This document shows positions 36,200 through 48,741 of a DNA stretch of 64,000 nucleotides, piece by piece. A model generated the notes under the pieces. That model worked only from the letters and a program-made list of their open reading frames with translations. It had not been told where the DNA came from and did not search any database. A program made the position numbers and the translations under genes. Source of the stretch: Chionis minor. Its lineage: Eukaryota; Chordata; Aves; Charadriiformes; Chionididae. The stretch covers positions 23,767 through 87,766 of the forward strand of contig VZSF01007318.1 in NCBI GenBank assembly GCA_013398295.1. Reading direction: 5' to 3'. The stretch's first letter is position 1, and the number at the start of each line of letters is the position of its first letter.

Positions 36200-36862
36200 C
36201 AAAAGATGCTGTATTTGTCAGCCTTTGTGTGTGCATTGAGCGCAGGTGGTAAGGTGCCGGCAGCAGAGGGCTGGTGGGGAGGGCTCCAGGGCGGTCTTTG
36301 TGAGGAGAGGCCAGTGCTGCCCTGGGCCAGACACAGCCCGTTCCAGCCAGTTCCAGCCGGTTCCAGCCAGCTCTGTCTGACCCCCCGCAGGGCAGGCCTG
36401 AGCCTGGCAGCCATGGTTGGGGCACCACTTGGGGGAAACATATTTAAGAAAGGGCAAAAAACTGCGCGACAGTGAGGAGTGAGGAAAACACCTGTGATGA
36501 ACAGTCCTGCGAGCACCAAGGTGAGAGAAGAAGGAGGGGGAGGAGGTGGTCCAGGGACTGGAGCAGGTATCAACAGGGGGAGGAACTGGGAATGAAGGAG
36601 TGAAGTAGGGCTGGGAAGAAAGGGGAGGGGAAGGTTGTGTTTTAATTTTTGTCTTTTTTTCTCACCATCCATATCTATTTTTAATGAAGTTACTTTGTCC
36701 CAGCTCGAGTCTGTTTTGCTGGTGACAGTAATTGGGAAGTGATCTCCCTGTCTTTCTCTTGACACATGAACTTTTTCCATCTTACTCTCTCCTCCTGTCC
36801 TGTTGTGGATGGGGAGTGAGAGAGTGGCTGGGTGGGAGTTTTGCCTTTACTTTTAAACCACC
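36200..36862 (+). mobile_element. Diverged LTR, relative of the 54-kb LTR
   Basis: ACATATTTAAGAAAGGGCAA at 36437-36456 is the TATA region. It aligns with the minus strand of the LTRs at 54019 and 55807 (ACATATCTAAGAAGGGGAAA there). AAGAAGGAGGGGGAGGAGGT at about 36529 and GGGAGGAACTGGGAATGAAG at about 36577 keep the same order. CTCGAGTCTGTTTTGCTGGT at 36705 and GTGATCTCCCTGTCTTTCTC follow. The middle region found in the 54-kb LTR (multiple CCATGGGCTGCAG-like units) is lacking here. A 10-bp unit TTCCAGCCAG is tandemly repeated three times at 36341-36370. The 208-codon minus-strand frame over this LTR is a by-product of composition. The right end is approximate. Confidence 0.75.
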
Positions 36863-38319
36863 AGAGTGTATAAAAATAAATTCATTATACATGGGATTTG
36901 GAAAGATGAGATCATAACTAATTTTAGGCCTGCATATTATAATTCTGTAGAACTGTATTTTTGTTTACTATTTCAAGTTATTATTGGATATAACAAGGAG
37001 ATGTATATTCACTGGAGAGTTATAATCATACTGCACAGACGCACCTAGAGACAGTGTTAGTAAAAAAACCCATTTATTGGGATTTTTGCACAGGGTGACA
37101 CTCATGGGAATCGGGTCTCTCAAACAGGATGGCCAGTCACTGTCCAAATGAGCTGTAGTACTAGTACTGACAGGATTATCTGCTGCAAGCATCCTTGCAG
37201 CACTGTTTTCTGCTGGTTTGGGGGAGATTCCCTGAACTGCAGTTTGGTTTTTATAATCCTGCTTGGCCCATGGTCCTGTGTGACCATTCCAGCATGTGCA
37301 CAATCCCTTTCTGTTGATTACATTAAATTATGTAGAAAACATCTCCTAAGTGTCCTAACTGTGTACAAAAGACTATCCAATGGGACTATTGCTGCAGGGA
37401 CACTTTCTACAGACCAATTAATATTATCTTACCTAGGTACAGTTCGCACAAATCTTTTCTCTATGGTAAGAACTACCTGCATTTTTCCTCCAGGGTATTA
37501 ATCAGCACTTCGAAAGTCACAAAAAGTATCTAACAACTGGCCTAAGCAGAGCAGGAGTTGCCAGGGGGAATTTCTGGCTCTGCCTGAGGTCCTACCAGGA
37601 GTCCCTGTGATAACCAGTTAGCTGCACTGTCATCTGACCCAGACTGTTGTCAGTCCCCATGTTGTGACTCTGCACAGAAGTTCAGTAAACTCCATGCAAA
37701 TCAGTCCATTGTGTCATCTATGCAGAAATTAGCTGGGACATTCCTGGAGCTTGCATAAGAAGACTAAGTGCACTGGACATGCACGCACGCACAACTCTCA
37801 TGCCCAGCTACATCACAGTGGTATGGATTAAACTTCTGTCAACTTTGGTTATACAAACACAGTAACAATCACATATATCTATGTGTCTATACATATATCC
37901 TACATATATGTATTAAATGAATCTTCTGAATGCTTGAAGCTCCATCTTCCAAACTGCTTATTCCTAGGAAATATGCATGAAACTGACTACTACTCTTCTG
38001 TTATATTTTGTTGAGTGAACCACCAGGTTAACAAGATATTAAGGAGGAGACGGATCGAAAGCTATTGTACAGACTCATCATAAGAGTCTATTTTCACAGG
38101 AATATAGGCTTAAAAGGAACGTTTGCTAGACAATAGCTTAGGTTAGTATCCAGGTTATTTGGGTTCTGTTCCCTTTGCTCTGAATTATTTATGTAAGCTA
38201 CTCAATCCTCTGCTTTCTCTTTGTCTGATAGGCACACGGAGGACATCCTTGTAAATAAATATGTTCTGTAACCATTGGTATGTAGAAATGCAATGTTACT
38301 TTGACTGCAGAGGGTTTTT
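36863..38319. other. Unclassified segment, possibly an unknown retroelement remnant
   Basis: 37040-37800 is GC-richer than its surroundings. On the minus strand it has a polyadenylation-type word, CCCAATAAATGGG, at about 37069-37081. I cannot match it to a family or find TG...CA termini, so an LTR call would be a guess. The rest (37800-38319) is AT-rich with CAYATA simple words. No exon recognised. Confidence 0.3.
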
Positions 38320-38878
38320 TTACTCATTTAGCAAACAAGAAAATAGGAATAAAAATTGCCCTGGTGAGACCACAACTTGAGTACTGTGTTCAGTTCTGGG
38401 CTTTCCAGTTTAAGAAGGACAGGGAACTGCTGGAGAGGGTGCAGCGAGGGGCCACGAAGATGATTAGGGGGCTGGAGCATCTTTCTTATGAGGAAAGGCT
38501 GAGGGAGTTGGGTCTTTTTAGTCTAGAGAAGAGGAGACTGAGGAAGGATCTCATAAATGTTTACAAATACTTAAAGGGAGGGTGGCAGGAGGAGGGGGCC
38601 AGTCTCTTCTCAGTGGTGCCCAGTGATAGGACAAGAGGTAACGGGCACAAACTTGAACATAGGAAGTTCCATCTGAACATGAGGAGGAACTTCTTGACTT
38701 TGAGGGTAGCAGAGCACTGGCACAGGCTGCCCAGAGAGGCGGTGGAGTCTCCGACTTTGGAGACATTCAAAACCTGCCTGGACGCCATGCTGTGCAACCT
38801 GGTGTAGGTGGACCCGCTCTGGCAGGGGGGTTGGACCAGGTGATCTCCAGAGGTCCCTTCCAACCCCTAACATTCTGT
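38320..38878 (+). mobile_element. CR1 LINE 3' end with open late ORF2
   Basis: A frame open from 38301 to a stop at 38805-38807 contains [60 protein letters not shown] and [20 protein letters not shown]. This is the conserved C-terminal domain of CR1 ORF2. The first ~20 codons of the frame are host DNA. The 3' untranslated end follows, with GGGGGGTTGGACCAGGTGAT, but the octamer tail is nearly gone (ATTCTGTGA at 38871). About 160 codons without a stop suggest a relatively young copy. It lacks endonuclease and reverse transcriptase. Confidence 0.93.
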
Positions 38879-41800
38879 GAAAAACAATGAATTTTGTTTA
38901 AATGCATATAGATACACACCTAACTATGTTCAATGTGGTCTAGTCATACTATGTCTCTGGTCATGACAGAATAAAAGACCATATATTGTCTTCTATGCTA
39001 TCCAGATGTCTCCGTAGGAATTTTCTTTCTATTCAATCCTAGTTGAAGTACAAAGAGGATGTGTTCTGCTTTTACTTACCCTAGTGTATATCATGACATT
39101 ATCATAAAAGTTAAATTAATTTTTCAGAGATTTGAAGCAGTATTGGAGAAAAAATGCCCTTTTAACACTGATTTACAGAAATGATATATCTATACTTAGT
39201 TGTGAGTAGAATTTAGCTTTTTATTTTAAACTCAGATTCAGACTCACTTTAAGCTCCCAATTTACTGGAAAGCATTACATCTGAATATTTTTGGACTTAA
39301 CATATGCTTTTTTACAGAACGAAAATATCATTTTTGCCTTGTTCTATAAACATAAGTCCATATTTATTCATGACATTCCCCAACTAATATTTTTCACTTG
39401 ATAGGGATATTAAAGTTTTGTTACATTTTATAGCTACCTTACTCTTTCATCTGGTTCAAAACCAGCTTTAATGAGGGAAAATAAGTCTTATTTGTAGTGT
39501 AATGATAGAAAGCTTTATGATATTCTCTGCGCTTACTATTCATTATAATGAGGTGATTCCTAAATGTGGAAAAATGTGTCTTTACTTCCATCAGATGTTA
39601 AAGATGAATTTTTCTGAAAAGCTAAGGTAGTCTTGTGTAAATTCCTAAGTTTATGGAGCTAGTTTTGTATTCGATTATACATATATTTATATGTGTATCT
39701 AATAATGCTTTTCTGCTTGTTGCTTAGGATATTTTCCACTCATTTGAAAAAAAATTGTTGAGATAAATGTTTTTGTAAATCCATGTTACGTATTAAAATG
39801 CTCAGAGTATTATTTCTCTGAATAATTTAAAAGATTATTGAAAAGTGATCCTCTTATCACTAATAACAAATTTCCCTTTTGTGAATCATTAGTAATTCAG
39901 ATCTGTCAGTTAGTGGAACATAGGTATTTAAATTGATGCAAATAATTTAATTTATTCTCACTTAATAAACATCTAATTCATTAAAGACCAAACAGCTTGA
40001 TAATTTTCAGTTAAATCTATCTGAAAGGGATTTTATTTGTTAGAAAGGCTTTGTAGTGCCCTGAATAACAGCCATGCAGAAGGTAGCTGTCAAATCGCAT
40101 AAAACTTGCTTTGGCATCTACATATGAAAGTAAAAATAAATATTACATTTATTAAAAGCTGTACCCTACTTGATATTGAAGAAGAATATACAAAGAACTT
40201 TCTCATTTATTTTAGTCACTAAAATGATTCACTACTTGGAAGATACAGAAAACAAAAATTATGATGAAAACATAATCTTCAGATACCATTTCTAAGATGT
40301 CACAGAGATTGGCAGAGTATTTGTGTCACAAGCTACAATTAAATTAGTTGCCTGTGGCCACAGAACCTTTTGGGGTTACAACATATGCTTCTGCACAGAA
40401 TTTACTCTCCCATTTCACTGTCTTGATCTTTTCATTTTCTGAGTGTATTTATAGGAAATTATTCCATTCTGATGTCACCATAACTGAATCACCTAATTAT
40501 TCATTTATTTTCTGCTTGTTCTGTTCCCAGAACTAAAGATATACTGGGACTCCTTATGGAAATTGTGTTTCTGAAACAGTCTAGGATTGACCCACTTCAA
40601 AACATGCTGCAGCATTGTAGAAATCTTTTTGTACTACTGCCTGTTAACCATAACAGGGGAAAGGTTAACAGCTTCAGATCTGGTTCAAATAAAGTTTCAT
40701 CAGTGCAAATTCATGCCTGCAGATGCATCCTGAAGTTGCTCAAAAGCAGGAAGAAAATGGAATTTTCCAGCAGTGTCTGATCCCTTTCTTACAGGACAGT
40801 AACAGCTTAGATGAGATGTGAAGATGCCTGGAGGGCTTTAGGGCTGCAAGGTAGCTAGGTTTTTAGCTTTTGGGTTTTTTTGTTTTGTTTTTCCTTCCCC
40901 AGTCCTGGCAGCAGGCTAAGTAATTTTTTCCAATACTATAAAATTAACTTCATGTAACAGTGGAAATGCTCAATTTAAAGGCACGGATAGCTCTCATCTA
41001 CAGATTCCCCAAGCTCAATATCCTGTAAGTGATAACAGGTGGCAGAATCTCATCTTTAAGAAATGATGGTCATCTCTGGGGAGCTCTGTAAGAGATATGT
41101 ATGCAACAATGTGAATTCTCAAAATCCATTAAAGTAAATGAAAAATCTCACACGCACAGTTGACGTCAGTGGATTTTGTACATAACAGGTAGGGAGAGGT
41201 CTTTAGTGGATGTAAAGCTTTTGGCTTGAGGAGATCTCTGACATTTCTTAGCTGTTGAGAATTTGTACAAAAATGTTCAAAGGAACTTCTGTTCAAAGGA
41301 GTAGCCCCTAGTAAAAGATCAGCTTTTTATTCCACCACTAGACCTCTAATAATGGAATACTATAACTTTCTCTTAATTTAAACTGAACATGGCATTCACA
41401 GTCCTTTATATCTTTCTGTATTTTCTTATGTGTTTTATGTGTAAACTTTCTTTTTTTCTATTTGTCCTGTTTTTAAAAAGGATATAGACACTGAGAAAGG
41501 CTGTATTTCTGAAAGTAAACAGTTTTTTTTAAAACTATAAATGCTGGTTTTACAAACGCATCCTACAAATATCCTCTCTTGCGCTGCTGGGGAATGTATT
41601 TAAAATGAGATGAGACATGCAGAGCAAAAATACTCTCAGCTCTGCATGGCATGGAGATGGAAATAACACACGTTTCTCCAAAGGCTCAAACATTGCTGGG
41701 AGCATGAAAGCCAAAGCAACAGTCACCTCTCTACAAGAATATCTGTACCATTTATATGCACCAGCAAATAGTTCTTTACTGAAAAATCTGTAGGAAATCC

Positions 41801-41971
41801 CTGAAGCCTGAATAATGTCTTAAGTGATTCTGATCACCAGTGACCAGTGATCTTGGAAGAGGGAAGGGCAGATGATGATATTATGGGAACCATGAGCAAG
41901 GACAGCAACAAAATATGGGAAGGTCAAACTTCACCATTCTTTTGGACACCCCCAAGGAAGTGATTTACTTT

Positions 41972-42001
41972 GGGGGCGGGGGGACCGGGGGGAGAGGGGG
42001 G
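41972..42001 (+). other. G-quadruplex-type motif
   Basis: Four G-runs (G5, G6, G6, G6) separated by 1-, 3- and 3-base spacers, within AT-rich surroundings. A GA spacer variant follows in a purine-rich tail to about 42015. Confidence 0.8.
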
Positions 42002-42185
42002 AGAAGGAAGGATTGAAAGACCACATCACAATGATACAATCCAGCCCTTTATGAGTTGCTGAGAGAAAAGCTAGATAGAACTCTGTTTATAGCCTGTAGG
42101 GTTCCTATGCTGAAGATAGTCCAAGGCAAGACAAAGTCAGTAAGAGAAATGAATTTGCTAGATGAATGACACTGAGTTTAGGGAC

Positions 42186-42218
42186 AACATAGGTAAGGCC
42201 TCTTTTCTTACCTATGTT
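42186..42218. repeat. Perfect 12-bp inverted repeat with 9-base loop
   Basis: Arm AACATAGGTAAG at 42186-42197 is the exact complement of CTTACCTATGTT at 42207-42218. The spacer is 42198-42206. Too short for a microRNA precursor; possibly the trace of a small inverted-repeat element or chance. Confidence 0.85.
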
Positions 42219-44423
42219 CACATTTGCTTATCAAGAAGGATATTTTATAGAAAAAAAAATAATGAAGAGGACTAAAAAGAGGATTGAATCACAAACAAAA
42301 TGCTGCTACAAGCTGTTCTTGAAAGCTTTGCTTTATTGTCTTGTTTTCTTCACCTTTTCCTTCCTCTTCAGTCCTTCCTCTCCTCGATGATATTTATATC
42401 ATTCTGACAATGCTTAGCGCAATAGACTCAATGATGGGTTTGGAACGGAATGTTGGACTATACCCCTGCTATTGAATTTCTGAAACAATTTTAAGAGTTA
42501 AAAGAAAGTCACAGATCAGTAGTGAGTAATCTTTTAGAAATGCAAGTGTGTAGTGAAAATGTTTATTTTTTAAATTCTACAGTTTCACAAATAAAAATTT
42601 TGTGTTATACAGGAAAGCTGAGATGCATAAGTAATTAGACAAATGTAGAGTGAACACATCTTAGCTGTAAAACCAAGTATTATAGATTAATGTTTAATTA
42701 AAATCTGAATAGTCCACTTTCTAGATTGTTTTTGCTCTTTCTCAATGGCATTTGAAAATGTAGGAGCTGACCACCTATCTTCTGTCCCTTGATTTGAAAT
42801 TTCAAGTTTCTATTTACAAAATTATTCTGAAAAGCTACTAATTTTAATGGCCTTTTAAAAAAAATGCGGAAGATGGTTGAAAAGCCATATCAATTTAAAA
42901 TTATTTTCAATCCATTGGTTGACATGCTCCAAGGATTCTAAAATGTTAGTGGGGCACAGCCAGTCTAGTTCTTTACATAATCCTGTCTTTAAATATTGTG
43001 GCACATATAAATACCTACAAAACTACATGAAGTTTCAACAAAATAATTTTTAGAAAGTGTCCTGAGTAATGAACATATTCTATTTTTATCAATATTTAAG
43101 AATTTCCAGTAAAAGGTAATGTGATTAATCTGTAGAATGAAGAGATGGGAGGTTTTTTTTAAAGGGTACCATTTTCGTTTAGAAATTTTGCATACTTCCT
43201 TGAACACTTAATATCCTGGGTAGTCTGGCCTTAGAAGATATAAGATAAAAAAGAAACATCAGCTTGTCAAGTTGTCATTGCCTAAACTGTCAATCTAAAA
43301 AGAGTTCATGTAATTGCACAATATTGTTTACTTTTAAAAGCATCGTAACAGTCTGTTTCATACAGCGTGTGCACTTGAAGAGAAAATGTGTCTTCTCAAA
43401 CTCCAAAATATCCAATCTGCTGTAAGACTGTGTTATGTGTGCACTCAAAATTCCCATTAGTGTTATTAAATCAGGAATACAGAAGAATCACAATACTCTT
43501 CTCTGTTCCGAAGTACTAAGGAGTTAATAGTCTTGAATCACAGTAAATCTGTAACATAAGTCCGGGATTCATCTGACCAAGCTATTCAAAGTTAGATAGC
43601 TAGCCTAAAATACTCTTCTAGGCTTTCTTTATCAACTCTGGAATTGCCTCTCTCTTTTGAGCACTTAATCTCATTTTATATTAAGCACCAAAAGCTGTGG
43701 AACGGAGAGACATTCAATTGCCATTGCATGCAGAAAGACCATGTATGACTAGTTTAGATTTCTGGACATCTTACGTTTTAGACAGCTGGTGCTAAGTCAC
43801 ATCCTCACTGATTTTTGGCTTCCTTACCTAGATTAAAAATATATATATACTTTTTTAAAGATAAGAATTGGAAAACAAGAATATGAATAAATAATACTGT
43901 TAAATATTAATACAGTGGCAACCTTTCAACAATGTAATGGTGCTTTGTATTATTAGCATAAATTTTGGGTTTAAAAAGATCTCCTAGGTCTTCCTGTCTT
44001 TTTTGAGTGGGTAGTTGGAAATTGTTATTTGGGTTATATTTTGTTTCTTATAGACTGTGTCCCTCCTTTTTGTACCACTCTAAACATAAATGTGACTATG
44101 CTTGTCAAAGCACTCAACAGGTTTACATCAGCTTACTTAGGAGAGAACCAAGAATAGCTTTTGAGCAATGACGAATTTTAAGTAATGATATTTTTCACAA
44201 TCAAGAGAAAAGTTAAAATGAATACAGTACCAGACGGCAAACAAATATAGAGTTCTTCCACTAAAATCTTTCTGTTTATGTTTGTGTCTCATATAAAAAA
44301 TTCTCAGGAAAATCTGTGCTGCAGGTATAATGCATCTCTGCCAGTGTTTAATCTGGGAATACTAGCTCATGCTCCCCTCACAGCTGAATTATCTTTTGAA
44401 CTACCTCAGAAACTACTCTTCAG

Positions 44424-44656
44424 AATCATAGAATGTTAGGAGTTGGAAGGGACCTCTGGAGATCATCTGGTCCAACTCCCCTGCTAGAGCAGGTCCACCT
44501 ACACCAGGTTGCACAGCATGGCGTCCACGCAGGTTTTGAATGTCTCCAGAGTCGGAGACTCCACCACCTCCCTGGGCAACCTGTTCCAGTGCTCTGCCAC
44601 CCTCAAAGTCAAGAAGTTCCTCCTCATGTTCAGATGGAACTTCCTATGTTCAAGTA
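44424..44656 (-). mobile_element. CR1 LINE 3' end
   Basis: The reverse complement starts within late ORF2 (CTTGAACATAGGAAGTTCCA) and runs to the tail (ATTCTATGATTCTG). It contains TGCACAGCATGGCGTCCACG on the given strand. By eye it is very similar to the last ~230 bp of the copy at 38320-38878, so the two are of one subfamily. It is 5'-truncated, without a complete ORF domain. Confidence 0.93.
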
Positions 44657-45458
44657 GATTATTAGGAAGAAGTTGAAATACTGAGGAATACTAAAGAAAT
44701 TGGAGGGAAATGGTGGAAAGGATTGGTTTCAATATTGCTATTAAAATGTTTCTTGAATAACTGTGTGTTCTGAATTTTCTCAGTGTTCTTTGTAGCTGAA
44801 AATAACTGGACAGAACTGATTAATTAGCTAGTGATTCTTGGACAGTGTTATTTTGTGTTACAGAACTGAATAACCCAGAATGGACACTTTTGTTCAGAAG
44901 GCAAATTTCTGTGAACAATTTCTTTCGAGGATCAGATCTGATTTGTTCCTTGCTCTCTTCATATTCATTAAAGAGCCATGACAAGACAGAATGTTTCAGT
45001 TACTTCAATATATATTGGAAGACACTTCAACATGCTCAGTTATTCATAAATAAAAGTTTCCAGGGTGAAAGTCTGGAAATAGCAACAGAAAAGTGCCTTA
45101 AGATAAGCTTCAAAGAGGCAGGAACCATGACAGAATAAAAAATGCTATAAAGTCTCTTTTGACGTTCAGGGCAGCTGCTAATGCTCACCTAAACATGTGT
45201 TTTTGTACAGCATCTCCCATGTAATGATACATAACATTACAAAAAAGCAGACGTGGTTAAAACTGAATGTTCAGAAATTAATTTGCTTTGCATTTATATC
45301 TCAGTGGCATTGTTTTTATCAGCTGAATATCAGCAGAGAAAATTGGAAGAAAAGGGGAGAAAGGCAAATGAAAATAGAATGCTAAAATCTTTCAACTATT
45401 TTACTCCTGCTTCAGTTGATTGCATAGTTAAACAAATCAGTCCTGCTAAATGACATAC
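44657..45458. other. Unique DNA, no gene seen
   Basis: A 97-codon frame at 44845-45138 has no recognised domain. No repeats recognised. Confidence 0.4.
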
Positions 45459-46251
45459 CAATGTCAACCAAGCCAAGTGCAGAGTCCTACACCTGGGACG
45501 TGGCAATCCCAGGCATAAATACAGGCTGGGCAGAGAATGGCTGCAGGCCAGCCCTGAGGAGAAGGACTTGGGAGTGCTCATGGACGAGAAGCTCAACATG
45601 AGCCGGCAGTGCACGCTGGCAGCCCAGAAAGCCAACCGTATCCTGGGTGGCATCAAAAGAAGCGTGGCCAGCAGGGCACGGGAGGTGATTCTCCCCCTCT
45701 ACTCTGCACTTGTGAGACCCCACCTGGAGTACTGTGTCCAGCTCTGGAGTCCTCAACATAGAAAGGACATGGAACTGTTGGAACAGGTCCAGCGAAGGGC
45801 CACTAAGATGATTAGAGGGATGGAGTACCTCTCCTATGAGGATAGGCTGAGAGAGCTGGGGCTGTTCAGCCTGGAGAAGAGAAGGCTCCGGGGAGACCTG
45901 ATAGCAGCCTTTCAGTATCTGAAGGGAGCCTACAGGAGAGCTGGAAAGGGACTCTTTGTCAGGAAGTCTAGTGCTAGGACAAGGGGTAATGGTTTTAAGT
46001 TGGAAGAGGGGAGATTTAGATTAGATATTAGGAAGAAGTTCTTTACTGTGAGGGTGGTGAGGCACTGGAACAGGTTACCCAGGGAAGTCGTGGAGGCCCC
46101 ATCCCTGGAAGTGTTTAAGGCCAGGCTGGATGGGGCTTTGAGCAACCTGCTCTAGTGAGAGGTGTCCCTGCCCATGGCAGGGGGGTTGGAACTTGATGAT
46201 CTTTAAGGTCCCTTCCAACTCTAACCATTCTATGATTCTATGATTCTATGA
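45459..46251 (+). mobile_element. CR1 LINE 3' end, youngest-looking copy, long open ORF2 end
   Basis: The frame is open from just after a stop at about 45450 to a stop at 46156. That is about 232 codons of CR1 ORF2 C-terminal sequence without interruption. Landmarks are [20 protein letters not shown], then [60 protein letters not shown] and [20 protein letters not shown]. The 3' untranslated region and three tail units (GATTCTATGATTCTATGA) follow to 46251. The element is 5'-truncated: endonuclease and the catalytic reverse-transcriptase motifs are absent, so it cannot move by itself. No clear target duplication is visible. Confidence 0.95.
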
Positions 46252-48741
46252 CATGTATACTGCCTGTCTGTTACTACTTATGAATAATTAATACTCCTTA
46301 TAAATCATGGCTTTAATTGTAAGGGACATTTACTTAAATTTTAAAACTTGGATCAAATGTGGTTTGTGTGACTGTCTGGATGTCAATATCTAAATAGTGT
46401 GCACATTACAGTGACCCTGAACTCTTCACAGTCTCCAAGAGTCTCTCCGAGGTGCTCTCTTCATAGGCTTGGGTTGATCGTGACAGGTCCCTTAAGGTCA
46501 TCTTAACCCAGGTTTATATCAGTATTGTCAGGCCATTTGGGCATGGTGATGGCAGGGTAGTATATGCGGTTGCTTTACTGATGCCTGCACTGGGTAGAAA
46601 CATCATGCCCTTAAATCAAAATAGTTGGACCAGCATGGTCCTATCTATGGCTTTACTTCAGTCCTTCAAATAGCGATGCTTACCTCTTTCCCCCGTGCAT
46701 TCAGATGACACATTTCTAGACATGGCTCTTTTCCTGTGGTCTAGCCTGAAAGAAGTACATGCATAGATTTGCACAGCAGAGTTTGGCCACTGAGCTGTTG
46801 CAGAAGCACAGCAATCCCCTGAGGAGATTGTGGGTTGCAAAGCTCCTCAGCTTGGGTAACCGCAACAGAAAGACCAATTACTCTAAAACATTGCAGAGAT
46901 TAAGTTGTGAGGTAATCTGTGGATCAGGTCAGGTGAAGGATTCTCAGGACTCCCGAACTACAAAGCAGCATCTCTGGTTCTGGGGTTATTACAGCCAAAT
47001 GCTGAGATCTTTCTTCCAACAGAGAGATGGCGATGAGCCAGTTAAGTCTTTTTGTTAGTCAGTGGGATAAGAACATTTTGAAATTCCCTACATAAATGAC
47101 AAGGCTGATTTGTCACCCAAAAGAACTGCTTCAGATCTTCAGAGTGAACCTTATCTGGTTTTCTTTTTTCTATTTGGTCATCTGGTTTCCTAATGCCAGT
47201 TATAGCAACACATCATGATACCAAAAAATGTCAATATTTTGGGCATAAAATTAATATAAAGCTGTGTACCCTCACAAATACATTACAAATGTTTGTAAAT
47301 TCTCAGTTCTCCCCCAGAACTGCAGTAGCCTATTGCCTGGTACAGTTATAACAGCAATATATTGCCTGAGAAATTCTTTGGATCTGCTTCACAAAAGTTG
47401 TTATAAAGCCCATAGCCTTTTATGTTTGTTAAAGTTATGGTGACATGTATACACTTACTAAGTGTTTATTAAAGAAGGCATTTAAAAGGCAGAGATACTT
47501 GCTAGGATAGTTTTGGCTTGCCTGCATTATCCCAGTCTTCTAGACAGATAGTGGTCATACTCATACTATTTACATTTGTGAACCTTAATTCAAGTTATTC
47601 CAAAGCGTGTGTCTGAATTTCTCTGCCAGAAACTTTTCCAGTCCGGTACCTTAATGAAGTATACAAGCTAGTAGGAAGGCAAAATGGAGTGCTAACATGT
47701 ATTCAAGCTGAGCTAATATGGAAGAAAATACCCAAAGAACGTAGGGAAACACATACACAAATCTCTTTTATCATGGCTCCTATGAGGTTAGCAGCACTGG
47801 GAACTGAACCTGCAGCATCATTTTAAAGTGAAAGTAACTGCTATGAAAATATATCACAAGAAAAATAAAATTATCCATCTGAAGCCATGGAAAAACTCTG
47901 GCAGTGATATCATGCCAGTGTAAGCAATTAACTTATTAGCACAAGATAGAAATGGCATCACTGTATCTCATTCTTTAATTGAGGAATGAATGAAATTCAT
48001 AAAAATTTATAACTCTGTATTGTTTATCTAAATTGTGATATAACATAGCGCTCAGTGACAACAGATCATGGGATGATGGAAGTATTAGCATTATAACAAA
48101 AATATAATCTAATGAGAGTTTTAACATGCTTCTTTCATAAAATGCTATTGGACACTGAAGGCAATAGAGTATAGGTTGAAATAGAAGACAGCAGTTCAAA
48201 GAGAATAAGAGGCAATCAAGACAGAAATTTTTAGAAAAAGCCTTTGATTTTAATACGAATCCTTGATATGCTGTAAAACACACTTGGACTCTATTTTTGT
48301 GGGGGGAAGATCAAATGCATATTACAGTTTTATGAGAGCATGTAGCTAACAGAATTTAGTACTGATCCCAGGGACATAAGATATCCTTGTTCAGGTGCTA
48401 AAATCTTCCTCCAAAACACTTCTTTATGGAAAGAATTGTGCTGAAGGTCTAATTCTATTTTTACTTTCTAACTAATCAATATTGTTTCATCTCATTTCTT
48501 TCCTGAAACTATGTCCTGGTGCTGGGTTGTGGGTAATTACAATGGGCAAGGCAATGGTGTAGTGGTTTATTGCTCAGATAATAAAGGAATAAAGCAGGAT
48601 AGCAATAAATAGCAGTACATTAAATGTGCTTTGAGCAGTAGCAACAATTTCAGAATAAAGTTGAAGATTTAAAAGCTTAAAACTGATCTGAATAGTCCAT
48701 GAAGAGCAAGTCAGCTATTATAAATTTAAGGAAAAATTTCT
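46252..48741. other. Unique DNA, no gene seen
   Basis: 46430-47060 is somewhat GC-richer and contains a 99-codon frame (46759-47058) with no recognised domain; I cannot classify it. The rest is AT-rich without recognised repeats. Confidence 0.4.

Larger units (their letters stand above)
38879..44423. other. Repeat-poor AT-rich block, no gene seen
   Basis: About 5.5 kb without a recognised transposon. Notable local structures are the G-quadruplex-type motif at 41972-42001 and the hairpin at 42186-42218, listed separately. Open frames (62-74 codons) have no domain. Confidence 0.45.

Noticed and set aside
36154..36780. 208-codon minus-strand frame rich in Pro, Leu and Ser
   Set aside because: Lies over a GC-rich LTR with several other open frames on both strands; composition explains it.
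38301..38807. 168-codon frame that could be taken for a host protein
   Set aside because: It is the C-terminal part of CR1 ORF2, with the CR1 3' end directly after it.
4780..41170. Similar short words around GACTTCAGTGG at about 4789, 13541 and 41163
   Set aside because: May be scraps of an old dispersed repeat, but too short and diverged to call.
45568..46155. 195-codon frame as a host gene
   Set aside because: It is CR1 ORF2 C-terminus and continues upstream of this ATG to about 45459; annotated as a transposon.
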